Source: Streptomyces formicae (GTDB lineage Bacteria; Actinomycetota; Actinomycetes; Streptomycetales; Streptomycetaceae). Taken from it: DNA of 64,000 nt. Of the stretch, positions 18,340-26,408 are shown one piece after another; position 1 is the first letter of the stretch, and every line of letters starts with the position of its first letter. The stretch spans positions 7,914,001 to 7,978,000 of the forward strand of contig NZ_CP022685.1 in NCBI RefSeq assembly GCF_002556545.1, written 5' to 3'. The notes beneath the pieces are model-generated. The model saw nothing but the letters and a program-made list of their open reading frames with translations, was not told where the DNA came from and ran no database searches. Made by a program: the position numbers and the translations under genes.

Positions 18340-19514
18340 TCCCCGCCCCCGTCCGCCGCCCCGCCCGGCGCCCGCTTCTCCCAGCCCTCGGCCCACAGGT
18401 CGAACCGCGCCTGCTGCTGCGGGAACTCCGCCGCCGCGTCGACGTCGAGCTCGACGCCGAGTCCTGGCGCGTGCGACAGCTCGAAGCAGCCCGTCTCCGG
18501 GTCGACCCGGGGGGCGCCCTTGACGACCTTCTTGATGTCGGCGTCCGCGAAGTCGTTGAAGTGCTCCAGGATCTTGAAGTTCGGTGCGGTGAAGCCGACG
18601 TGGAGGGAGGCGGCGGTCAGGACCGGGCCGCCGACGTTGTGCGGGGCGACGAGCAGGTAGTGCGTCTCGGCGGTGGCCGCGAGCTTGCGGGTCTCCCAGA
18701 TGCCGCCGATGTGGCCCACGTCGGGCTGGATGATGTCGGCCGCCTGGCTCTCGAACAGTTCGCGGAACTCGATCCGGTCGTGGATCCGCTCGCCCGTCGC
18801 CACCGGCATGTCCACCCGCGCCGCGACCTTCTCCAGGGCCTTGAGGTTCTCCGGCGGCACCGGCTCCTCCAGCCACGCGGGCCGGAACGGCGCGAGGTCG
18901 CGGGCGAGCCGGATCGCCGTGGCGGGCGAGAACCTGCCGTGCATCTCCAGCATCAGCTCGGCGTCGGGCCCGATCGCGTCGCGCACCGCCTCGATCAACG
19001 ACACGGCGTACCGGGTCCGTTCGTGGTCGAGCTCGTAGTGGCCCGTCCCGAAGGGGTCGATCTTCAGCGCCCGGTAGCCGCGCTCCATGACCCCGCGGGC
19101 GGCCTCGTGGTACGCCTCGGGGGTGCGCTCCGTGGTGTACCAGCCGTTCGCGTACGCCTTCACGCGGTCGGTGACCTTGCCGCCGAGCAGCTGCCACACG
19201 GGCACCCCGAGCGCCTTGCCCTTGATGTCCCAGCAGGCCATCTCGACCACGGCGATGCCGGACATGACGATCTCGCCCGCCCTGCCGTAGTCGCCGTACT
19301 TCATCCTGCGCACGAGATCCTCGATCGCGAACGGATCGGATCCGGCGATGTGGTGGGCCTCCGCCTCGCGGAGGTAGCCGATGAGCGCGTCGGTGCGGCC
19401 GAGCATGCGGGTCTCGCCGACACCGGTCAGACCCTCGTCGGTGTGCACCTGGACGTAGGTGAGATTGCGCCAGGGCGTGCCGACCACGTGCGTGCTGATT
19501 CCCGTAATGCGCAA
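18336..19514 (-). CDS. Enolase-superfamily sugar-acid dehydratase (galactonate dehydratase-like)
   Basis: A 392-residue mandelate racemase/muconate lactonizing enzyme family member. Motifs: KIDPFG (catalytic Lys region), LEMHGRFSP (first metal ligand with the His-Gly-Arg of galactonate-type dehydratases), WLEEPVPPENL, VATGERIHDR, and the C-terminal catalytic His in VAPHNVGGPVLTAA. These point to dehydration of a hexonate such as galactonate. Homologues start at RITGISTHVV, so I choose TTG 19514, with AAGGGA about nine bases upstream. An ATG 12 codons earlier is possible but less likely. Confidence 0.85.
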   Translation of the reverse strand: MRITGISTHVVGTPWRNLTYVQVHTDEGLTGVGETRMLGRTDALIGYLREAEAHHIAGSDPFAIEDLVRRMKYGDYGRAGEIVMSGIAVVEMACWDIKGKALGVPVWQLLGGKVTDRVKAYANGWYTTERTPEAYHEAARGVMERGYRALKIDPFGTGHYELDHERTRYAVSLIEAVRDAIGPDAELMLEMHGRFSPATAIRLARDLAPFRPAWLEEPVPPENLKALEKVAARVDMPVATGERIHDRIEFRELFESQAADIIQPDVGHIGGIWETRKLAATAETHYLLVAPHNVGGPVLTAASLHVGFTAPNFKILEHFNDFADADIKKVVKGAPRVDPETGCFELSHAPGLGVELDVDAAAEFPQQQARFDLWAEGWEKRAPGGAADGGGE

Positions 19515-19540
19515 GGCAGTTGTCCCTTGACTTGTTCGGT

Positions 19541-19561
19541 ATTTCGTCACACGTTCGAAAT
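19541..19561. promoter_or_regulatory. Candidate IclR operator in divergent promoter
   Basis: ATTTCG and CGAAAT form a perfect inverted repeat spaced by nine bases. A second, partly overlapping CGTCAC/GTGACG pair extends to 19573. It is 27 bp upstream of the dehydratase start and 172 bp from the iclR start, in the only divergent gap of the locus. Operator function is inferred from symmetry and position. Confidence 0.4.
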
Positions 19562-19732
19562 GGTGGCGTGACGGTATTCACGGCGGCAGGAAGGTGTCAA
19601 TGGGTCGCGCACAACGGCCCGGAGGGACCGTCGACGGCCATTGCGCCGCGAACTGCCGCGTGCCTACCCTGTGTTCGTCATACCGATCAGCGGCCGGTAT
19701 TCCGGACGCGCAGGGTGGGAGAGGCCGAACTC

Positions 19733-20500
19733 ATGGGACGACTGGTGCCCGCGGTGACCAGGTCGCTGGACATACTCGAACTGTTCCTGGAGGGCGAGGG
19801 AACGCTCTCCGCGCCCGAGGTCACCCGCAAGCTCCAGCTGCCGCGCACCACGGTGCACGAGCTGCTCACCACCCTGGCCGCCCGCTCCTACCTCGTCCAG
19901 ATCCCCGACCAGCCGGGCCGCTACCGCCTGGGCGTGCGCACCTACCAGCTCGGCAGCCGGTACGCGGAGCAGCTCGACCTCGCGGCCGAGGGGCAGCAGG
20001 TGGCCCGCGAGGTCGCCGAGACCTGCGACGAGACCGTGCACGTCGCCGTCCTGGAGGACACCGACGTCATCTACATCGCCAAGGTCGACTCCACGCACGC
20101 CGTGCGCATGGTCTCCGCGGCGGGCCGCAGGCTGCCCGCGCACTGCACGTCCGTCGGCAAGATGCTGCTCGCCTCGCTCCCCGGTGATCAGCTCGAATCG
20201 CGCCTGCGCGGAAGGGAGTTCACCGCGATGACCCCGGCCAGCATCACCGATCCGGCGGAGCTGCTCGCCGCGCTCACCGGAATCAGGGAGCGCGGCGTCG
20301 CGGTCGAGCACCAGGAGTCCAACCCGGACGTGAGCTGTGTGGCCGCGCCGGTGCGGGACCGCTCGGGCCGGGTCGTCGCGGCGCTCTCCATCTCCGTACC
20401 GATGATCCGCTGGAGCGAGGAGCGCGAGGGCGAACTGGCCGGACTCGCCGTCAAGGGCGCCGCCGACCTGTCCGTCCGCCTCGGCCACCGGGGCGCGTGA
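19733..20500 (+). CDS. IclR family transcriptional regulator
   Basis: A 255-residue regulator. The N-terminal winged helix-turn-helix (about 5-65: LSAPEVTRKLQLPRTTVHELLTTLAARSYL) is followed by the IclR effector-binding GAF-like domain (LPAHCTSVGKMLLASLPGDQL and VEHQESNPDVSCVAAPVRDRSGRVVAALSISVP). It probably represses or activates the divergent sugar-acid operon in response to a pathway intermediate. ATG 19733 follows GGGAGAGG. It is coupled to the SMP-30 gene by a TGATG overlap. Confidence 0.9.
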   Translation: MGRLVPAVTRSLDILELFLEGEGTLSAPEVTRKLQLPRTTVHELLTTLAARSYLVQIPDQPGRYRLGVRTYQLGSRYAEQLDLAAEGQQVAREVAETCDETVHVAVLEDTDVIYIAKVDSTHAVRMVSAAGRRLPAHCTSVGKMLLASLPGDQLESRLRGREFTAMTPASITDPAELLAALTGIRERGVAVEHQESNPDVSCVAAPVRDRSGRVVAALSISVPMIRWSEEREGELAGLAVKGAADLSVRLGHRGA

Positions 20501-21357
20501 TGGGCCGCGCGTACGAGGTGGCGGTGCGCGAGCAGGCCGTGCTCGGTGAGGGCCCCACCTGGGACCCCGCCGCCGGACACCTCGTCTGGGTCGACATCCT
20601 CGCCTCCCGCGTCCACACGTATGCCCCCGCGACCGGCAGGCGCACGGTCATGGCCACGGAGCAGCACGTCGGCGCGGCCAAGCCGCGCGCGGGCGGCGGC
20701 CTGGTGGTCAACCTCAGGGACGGCGTCGGCCTGTACGGCCCCGGAGGGGCGTCCTTCGACTGGCTGGTGCGCGACCCGGTGCCCGGCAGGCGCGGCAACG
20801 ACGCGGCGGTCGCCCCCGACGGCGCGCTCTGGGCGGGCACGATGCGCTACGACGAGGCGCCGGGCGGCGGCGGCCTCGCCCGGGTCGCCCCCGACGGCAC
20901 CGTCACCGCACAGCCCGGCGAGGTCACCGTCAGCAACGGCACGGGCTGGAGCCCGGACGGACGGCTCATGTACTACGTCGACAGCCCCACCCGCCGCGTC
21001 GACGTCTTCGACTACGACCCTGACTCCCAACGCTCCCTGAACCGCCGCCCGTTCGCGTCCATCGAGGAGGGTGAGGGCTTCCCCGACGGGCTCACGGTCG
21101 ACGCCGAGGGGCGCGTCTGGGTGGCGCTGTGGGACGGCGCCGAGGTCCGCGCGTACGCCCCGGACGGCCGGCTCGACCACGCCGTCGCGCTTCCGGTGCG
21201 CCGCCCCACCGCCTGCGCCTTCGGCGGCCGGGACCTGCGGGACCTCTACGTCACCACGGCCCGCACCGGGCTCGACCGCCCGCACCCCTTGTCGGGCTCG
21301 GTCCTGGTCGTGCCGGACGCGGGCCGCGGCATGCCGGGCGTCGCCTTCGCGGGCTAG
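20500..21357 (+). CDS. SMP-30/gluconolactonase family lactonase
   Basis: A 285-residue six-bladed beta-propeller. Metal-ligand blocks of the regucalcin/gluconolactonase family are present: EGPTWDPAAGHLVWVDI (Glu ligand), RGNDAAVAPDGALWAGT (Asn-Asp), SNGTGWSPDGRLMYYVDS (Asn), and EGFPDGLTVDAEGRVWVA (Asp). It likely opens a sugar lactone to the acid used by the dehydratase. The ATG overlaps the iclR stop by one base (a GTG three bases earlier is also possible). It ends 1 bp from the convergent lipoprotein gene. Confidence 0.88.
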   Translation: MGRAYEVAVREQAVLGEGPTWDPAAGHLVWVDILASRVHTYAPATGRRTVMATEQHVGAAKPRAGGGLVVNLRDGVGLYGPGGASFDWLVRDPVPGRRGNDAAVAPDGALWAGTMRYDEAPGGGGLARVAPDGTVTAQPGEVTVSNGTGWSPDGRLMYYVDSPTRRVDVFDYDPDSQRSLNRRPFASIEEGEGFPDGLTVDAEGRVWVALWDGAEVRAYAPDGRLDHAVALPVRRPTACAFGGRDLRDLYVTTARTGLDRPHPLSGSVLVVPDAGRGMPGVAFAG

Positions 21358-21358
21358 C

Positions 21359-22357
21359 TCAGCCCTTGAGCTCTCGGAGGTACTTCCCGAACTTCTCCAG
21401 GCCGTCGATGTCGCGCGGCCCGCTGATGCCCTCGTTGTAGTCGAGGACGAAGAAGTTGTTCTTCCTGACGGCGGGCAGCTCCTTGGTGTGCGGGGAGTTC
21501 TTCAGGAACTCGATCTTCTCCTTCGCGGGCTTGTCGCCGTAGTCGAAGATGATGACGACCTCGGGCTCGGCCTTGGTCACGGACTCCCAACTCACCTGCG
21601 TCCAGCGCTCGTCGAGGCCGTCGAAGACGTTCCTGCCCCCCGCCGTCTTGATGATGTCGTTGGGCGGCACCTGGCTGCCCGCCGTGAACGGCTTGTCCGT
21701 GCCGGAGTCGTAGAGGAAGACCGGCACGGGACTGCCGCCCTTGGGCGCCTTCGCCGCCACCGCCGCCACGCGCTTCTTCAGGTCGCCGACGACCCGGTCC
21801 GCCCTCTTCTCGACCTGGAAGATCTTCCCGAGCCGCTCCAGATCGCTGTAGAGCGCGTTGAACGGGGTGACCTTCTGCGGGAACCCCGGGTAGTTGAAGC
21901 AGCTCTCCGTGTGCAGGAAGCTCTGGATGCCGAGCTTGTCCAGGATCTTCGGGGTGATGCCGCGCTGGTCGCTGAAGCCGGAGTTCCAGCCCGCGACGAC
22001 GAAGTCGGACTTGGCCTGGACGACGAGTTCCTTGTTGAGCAGGTCGTCGCCGAGCATCTTCACCTTGGCGTACTCGGACGCCCAGGGGGACTCGCTCACG
22101 GGCGGGTTGGCGGGCGGCATCACGTATCCGTGCACGTGCTCGGTCAGGCCCAGGCTGAACAGCTTGTCGGCGCTGCCGCCCTCGTACGCCACCGCGCGCT
22201 GAGGGACCTTGTACGCGACGTCCTCGCCGCAGCGCTGCACGGTGGTCGTCTTCGAGCCCTCGGCGTCGGCGTCGGACGCGACGTCGGCGCCGCAGCCGCT
22301 GAGGACCAGGGTGGCCGCGAGCGCGGAGCCCAGGGCGATGGATCGGGTGTGGTGCAT
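21359..22357 (-). CDS. FecB/FepB-type metallophore-binding lipoprotein
   Basis: A 332-residue cluster A-8 substrate-binding protein: signal peptide with lipobox LVLSGC (Cys22), then the two-lobed domain beginning KVPQRAVAYEGGSADKLFSLGL. This type binds iron-siderophores, cobalamin or other chelated metals, and lacks the His-rich loop of ZnuA-type free-zinc receptors. It is the last gene of the leftward operon that starts at 27401, 15 bp after the ATPase gene. Under the Zur-box model it would bind a zinc-loaded metallophore on the cell surface. Confidence 0.88.
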   Translation of the reverse strand: MHHTRSIALGSALAATLVLSGCGADVASDADAEGSKTTTVQRCGEDVAYKVPQRAVAYEGGSADKLFSLGLTEHVHGYVMPPANPPVSESPWASEYAKVKMLGDDLLNKELVVQAKSDFVVAGWNSGFSDQRGITPKILDKLGIQSFLHTESCFNYPGFPQKVTPFNALYSDLERLGKIFQVEKRADRVVGDLKKRVAAVAAKAPKGGSPVPVFLYDSGTDKPFTAGSQVPPNDIIKTAGGRNVFDGLDERWTQVSWESVTKAEPEVVIIFDYGDKPAKEKIEFLKNSPHTKELPAVRKNNFFVLDYNEGISGPRDIDGLEKFGKYLRELKG

Positions 22358-22372
22358 GGGAGTCGGTGCCTT

Positions 22373-23146
22373 TCAGGGGGTGGAGTGCAGGGAGTACAGA
22401 AGCTGCGGGTCGCCCGTCAGCGGATGCGGCACGACGGTGGCCCGGACGCCGAACACCTCGGCCACCAGCTCCTCCGTGAGGACCTGCGCGGGCGTCCCCG
22501 ACGCGACGAGGCGTCCCTGTGACAGCACGCCGAGCCGGTCGCAGGCGGCCGCCGCGAGGTTCAGGTCGTGCAGCACGACCAGGACGGTGGGCGCCGCGCC
22601 GCGCAGGTGGGAGAGGACCTCGACCTGGTGGCGCACGTCGAGGTGGTTGGTCGGCTCGTCGAGCACCAGGATCTTTGGCTCCTGGACGAGCGCACGGGCC
22701 AGCAGCACGCGCTGGCGCTCCCCGCCGGACAGGGTGAGGACGCCGCGCCCCGCCAGGTGGTGGATGCCGAGCCGCTCCATCGCCCGGACGCACAGGGCCC
22801 GTTCACGCTCGCCGAGTGCCTGGTTGCCCCGCTGGTGCGGCGCACGGCCGAGCGCGACGACCTCCTCGACGGTGAAGTCCAGGTCGACGGCGCCGTCCTG
22901 CGTCATGGCGGCGACGAACTGCGCGCTGCGGCGCATCGGCAGACGGCTGATGTCGTCGTCACCGACCCGGACGGTGCCCCGGTCCTGGCGCAGCGCGCGG
23001 TACACGCAGCGCAGCGCTGTGGACTTGCCGCTGCCGTTCGGTCCTACGAGGCCCACCACCTCGCCGCAGCGCACGTCGAGAGAGAGGTCGTGCACCAGGC
23101 TCATCCCGTCGATGTCGACACCGAGCCCTTCGATGCGCAGGTCCAT
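22373..23146 (-). CDS. FecE-type metallophore ABC transporter ATPase
   Basis: A 257-residue ATPase with Walker A GLVGPNGSGKSTALR (about 33-47), signature LSGGERQRVLLARAL, and Walker B ILVLDEPTNHLDVRHQVEVL. This arrangement is typical of FecE/FepC/BtuD. It energises uptake through the adjacent FecCD permease. The ATG lies one base after the permease stop codon. The metal-complex substrate is inferred from the operon. Confidence 0.9.
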   Translation of the reverse strand: MDLRIEGLGVDIDGMSLVHDLSLDVRCGEVVGLVGPNGSGKSTALRCVYRALRQDRGTVRVGDDDISRLPMRRSAQFVAAMTQDGAVDLDFTVEEVVALGRAPHQRGNQALGERERALCVRAMERLGIHHLAGRGVLTLSGGERQRVLLARALVQEPKILVLDEPTNHLDVRHQVEVLSHLRGAAPTVLVVLHDLNLAAAACDRLGVLSQGRLVASGTPAQVLTEELVAEVFGVRATVVPHPLTGDPQLLYSLHSTP

Positions 23147-23147
23147 C

Positions 23148-24257
23148 TCAACGCCCCCCGAAGACATGGCCCTTGCGGCGCATGAGCGTGATGAACACCG
23201 GCACCCCGACGAGAGCGGTGATGACGCCGAGCGGCAGTTCACGCGGCGCGACCACCGTCCGGGACAGCAGATCGACCCAGACCATGAACACCGCGCCGAC
23301 CAGCGGCGCGACGGCAAGCACCCGCGCGTGCGTGGTGCCGACCACCATCCGCACCAGGTGCGGCATGACGAGCCCCACGAAGCTGATGGCGCCGCTGACG
23401 GCGACCATCACGCCGGTGATCAGCGACACCAGGACGAGCAGCGACGTGCGCTGCCGGTCGGGGCTGACACCGAGGCTCGCGGCGGTCTCGTCGCCGAGCG
23501 AGAGGACGTCCAGGGAGCGGGCGTGGCGGTACAGCACGGCGAGCCCGAGCAGGACCACCGCGGACACGACGGGCAGCGCGCCCCAACTGGCAGCGCCGAA
23601 GCCGCCCATCGTCCAGTACAGGACCATGCCGGTCGCCTCGCTGTCGGGCGCGAAGTAGATGATCACGCTCATCACGGCCTGGAAGCCGAGGGACAGGGCG
23701 ACCCCCGTGAGCACCAGGCGCAGCGGTGAGAGGGCGCCCCTGCTGGCCGAGGCGGCGTACACGAGGAAGGAGGCGACGAGCGCACCGGCGAAGGCACCCG
23801 CGGACACGGCGTACACGCCGAGCGCGGCGAGCCCTCCGGTGACGGTCACCGCGACGGCGCCCACCGACGCGCCCGACGAGACACCGAGGACGAAGGGGTC
23901 GGCGAGCGCGTTGCGGACCATCGCCTGGATGGCCACGCCGACGGCGCTCAGACCGGCCCCGACAAGCGCGGCCAGGAGTACGCGCGGCGTCCGGATCTGC
24001 CAGATGATCTGGTACGTCGTGCTCTCGTCGGCGCCGATCCGGCCGCCGGTGAGCGCGGCCCACAGATAGCGGGCGGTCTCGCCGGGGGTGACCACCGCGG
24101 CACCGAGCCCGATCGCCACCACGACGGAGACGGCCAGGAGCAGGAAGAGAAGGACACAGGTCAGCAGGAGCGCCCCGGGGGAGGCCAGCCGGCCCCGTAC
24201 GCCGGAAGGTCCGACGCGCGGGACGGACCGGGCGGGCGCTTCGACGGTCGTGCTCAC
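23148..24257 (-). CDS. FecCD/BtuC-type metallophore permease
   Basis: A 369-residue permease of the FecCD family with about ten membrane segments. Typical blocks are RTPRVLLAALVGAGLSAVGVAIQAMVRNALADPFVLGVSSGASVGA, the cytoplasmic LGVSPDR region, and GAISFVGLVMPHLVR near the ATPase-contact loop. It works as a homodimer with the ATPase and lipoprotein. The frame is open beyond its start, but GTG 24257 overlaps the MFS stop (GTGA). Confidence 0.9.
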   Translation of the reverse strand: MSTTVEAPARSVPRVGPSGVRGRLASPGALLLTCVLLFLLLAVSVVVAIGLGAAVVTPGETARYLWAALTGGRIGADESTTYQIIWQIRTPRVLLAALVGAGLSAVGVAIQAMVRNALADPFVLGVSSGASVGAVAVTVTGGLAALGVYAVSAGAFAGALVASFLVYAASASRGALSPLRLVLTGVALSLGFQAVMSVIIYFAPDSEATGMVLYWTMGGFGAASWGALPVVSAVVLLGLAVLYRHARSLDVLSLGDETAASLGVSPDRQRTSLLVLVSLITGVMVAVSGAISFVGLVMPHLVRMVVGTTHARVLAVAPLVGAVFMVWVDLLSRTVVAPRELPLGVITALVGVPVFITLMRRKGHVFGGR

Positions 24258-25522
24258 GCGGCCTCCGCCTCCTTGCGGGCGGGACCGGCGCGCAGCACGA
24301 GCACGGCCGCTCCGACGGCGGCGACGACGAGCGCCCCGAACACCGCGGCGACCCCCGGATATCCGGCGAGCCCGAGGCCCGCGCCGCCGAGCGCGGCGCC
24401 GACGAAGACGCCGAGGCTCATCCCCGCGGCGTTGATGCCCAGCGCCGCACCGCGCAGCCCAGGCCCGCAGCGCCGTACGACCAGGCTCACCGCGCAGGCC
24501 GCGACGACGGCGTGGCTCGCCGCGTGCAGCGAGGTCAGCGCGAGGGCGAGCGGCAGCCAGTGCGTGAAGTAGAAGCCCACGACGGACACGAGCGCCGCCA
24601 ACAGGCCGATGAACAGCAGCCGTTCGGTGCCGAGGCGCGGCTCGGCCGCGTTGGTGAGCCGCCCGGTGAGGAGGTTGCTGACGAAGAACGACGCGCCGCT
24701 CAGCGTCCAGACGAACGCGAAGAGCCCGGCGTCCAGGTCGAACCGCTCCTCGTAGAACGCCGCGAGATACGACAGGTATCCCATGAACACGGCGGTGCGC
24801 AGGAGCGCGATCAGGAGCAGCGGTACGACGCCGCGCACGGCGCCGAGAGCCCTGAACGAGGCTATGTAGCCCAGGCGTTGACCGCCGGAAGCGGTCTCGT
24901 CCGCGACCGAGGTGTCCTCGCGGCGCAGCACGAACACCACCGCGAGCAGCAGCGAGAGCACGGTCACCGCGAACAGGTCGCCCCGCCAGCCCCAGATCAG
25001 CGCGGGCAGCGCGATCACCGGGGCCGCGAGCATCGCCGTCATCGACTGGGTGGCGGTCACCAGGGTCGCCGCACGGCCCGCCGCCCTGCCGGTGCCGAAG
25101 CGGTCGGCGGCCGCGGCGGTGAGCGCCGGGTTCAGGACGGACGTACTGGCGCCGACGAGCAGACAGAACACGGCGAGCAGCAGGAAGTCGCCGCTCGCGC
25201 CGAGCGCCGAGGAGAGCCCGAGCGCGGCGAGTCCGCCCGCCACCGCCCACCGCCTGGGCACCCGGTCGATCAGCGGCGCGAGCGCGGTACCCACCAACAG
25301 GGCGGCCAGACCGCCGAGTCCGCGCAGTCCGCCCATCGCGGCGACGCCGCTGCCCGCCTCGTCGGCGATGGGCACCAGATACGTACTGAAGACGGTGAAG
25401 GGCAGCAGGCCCACGGCGGAGGCGAGGAGCACGGGCCACAGCGTCCGTGCCATGCGCAGATCGCCGGGCAGGGGCTCGTCGGCTTCGTTTCCCGCGGGGT
25501 TCTTGACGGCGTCGACGCTCAC
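24254..25522 (-). CDS. MFS exporter of the metallophore locus
   Basis: A 422-residue major facilitator protein with twelve predicted helices, for example LWPVLLASAVGLLPFTVFSTYLVP and LLFIGLLAALVSVVGFYFTHWLPLALAL. Sitting between a presumed biosynthetic pair and an A-8 importer, it best fits the exporter of the chelator, as CntE does in the staphylopine system. The start is GTG 25522, which overlaps the DUF364 stop (GTGA). The substrate is inferred from context only. Confidence 0.85.
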   Translation of the reverse strand: MSVDAVKNPAGNEADEPLPGDLRMARTLWPVLLASAVGLLPFTVFSTYLVPIADEAGSGVAAMGGLRGLGGLAALLVGTALAPLIDRVPRRWAVAGGLAALGLSSALGASGDFLLLAVFCLLVGASTSVLNPALTAAAADRFGTGRAAGRAATLVTATQSMTAMLAAPVIALPALIWGWRGDLFAVTVLSLLLAVVFVLRREDTSVADETASGGQRLGYIASFRALGAVRGVVPLLLIALLRTAVFMGYLSYLAAFYEERFDLDAGLFAFVWTLSGASFFVSNLLTGRLTNAAEPRLGTERLLFIGLLAALVSVVGFYFTHWLPLALALTSLHAASHAVVAACAVSLVVRRCGPGLRGAALGINAAGMSLGVFVGAALGGAGLGLAGYPGVAAVFGALVVAAVGAAVLVLRAGPARKEAEAA

Positions 25523-26358
25523 GCACCCGCTCCGTTCGAGGCGAGGTCGGCGCGGTACCGGTACATGGGCGTGGGGTCGGCGCTGAACTGGGAGAACGTG
25601 AACGGTTCCGCGTTGAGTCCGGTGACGCCCGCGCCGAGGAAGGCGCGGGCCACCGCGCTGCCGCTCTGGGCGTAGACGACCAGCGGCACCTCGTGCTCGA
25701 CGCAGTGCGCGAGGATCAGGTCGAAGGTGCCGTTGCTGAGCGTCATGCCGGTGGCGACCACCGCGTCGGCGCTCGCGATGACCTCGGTCATGTCGTCGCT
25801 GACGGGCTCGCCCCACGCGGTCGTGCGCAGGTTCAGATCGCAGGGCAGGCAGACGCCGCCCCGCTCCCGTATCGCGGCGACCAAGGGGTTGACGACGCCG
25901 ATCAGGGCGACCCGCGCGCCGGGCGCGATGTCGAGGAGACCGGCGATCGCGGCGTCCCGGGCCTCGGCCCTGACCTCGGGCGTACCGGTGGGCAGGAGCA
26001 CGCGCTCGGCGTCGTCGGCGTCGCGGTGCGGCCGGACCCGGGCCAGGTAGGCGTCGAGCGCGGCGGTCCGCACGGGCGCGCACTCATGACGCAGGAGCTT
26101 GTCCAGGGAATGCCCCGAGGCGTTCTCGCAGAACTCCGGGGAGAGTTCACCGGCCTCGAAGGAGCAGGCGCCGAACGCGTCGCCGACGCGGAGCAGCAGG
26201 TAGTGGTTGTGGTACGTGACGTCGCCGCCTGCCAGCCGGGTCGTGTGGTACAGCCAGAAGGCGCTGGTGACCGTCAGGTCCCTGGGGTCGGGGCCGTGGG
26301 CGCCCGCGAGGACGGCGTCGGTGAGTTCGGCGACGGTCCGGGGTGGGGAGTGCGGCAT
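25519..26358 (-). CDS. DUF4213/DUF364 (heavy-metal chelation fold) protein
   Basis: A 279-residue cytoplasmic protein. The N-terminal part (about 1-110, WLYHTTRLAGGDVTYHNHYLLLRVGDAFGACSFE) fits DUF4213. The C-terminal part (about 130-275) is a Rossmann-like DUF364 domain: GARVALIGVVNPLVAAIRE, then DAVVATGMTLSNGTFDLIL. Pfam describes DUF364 as a putative heavy-metal chelation domain on structural grounds; no enzyme activity is established. In this operon it might bind the metal complex or perform a tailoring or release step. Confidence 0.75.
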   Translation of the reverse strand: MPHSPPRTVAELTDAVLAGAHGPDPRDLTVTSAFWLYHTTRLAGGDVTYHNHYLLLRVGDAFGACSFEAGELSPEFCENASGHSLDKLLRHECAPVRTAALDAYLARVRPHRDADDAERVLLPTGTPEVRAEARDAAIAGLLDIAPGARVALIGVVNPLVAAIRERGGVCLPCDLNLRTTAWGEPVSDDMTEVIASADAVVATGMTLSNGTFDLILAHCVEHEVPLVVYAQSGSAVARAFLGAGVTGLNAEPFTFSQFSADPTPMYRYRADLASNGAGA

Positions 26359-26408
26359 GTGGGTGCTCTCTGTGGTCTCTGTGCTGTCTTGAGGGGCGGG
26401 TCGGCGGG

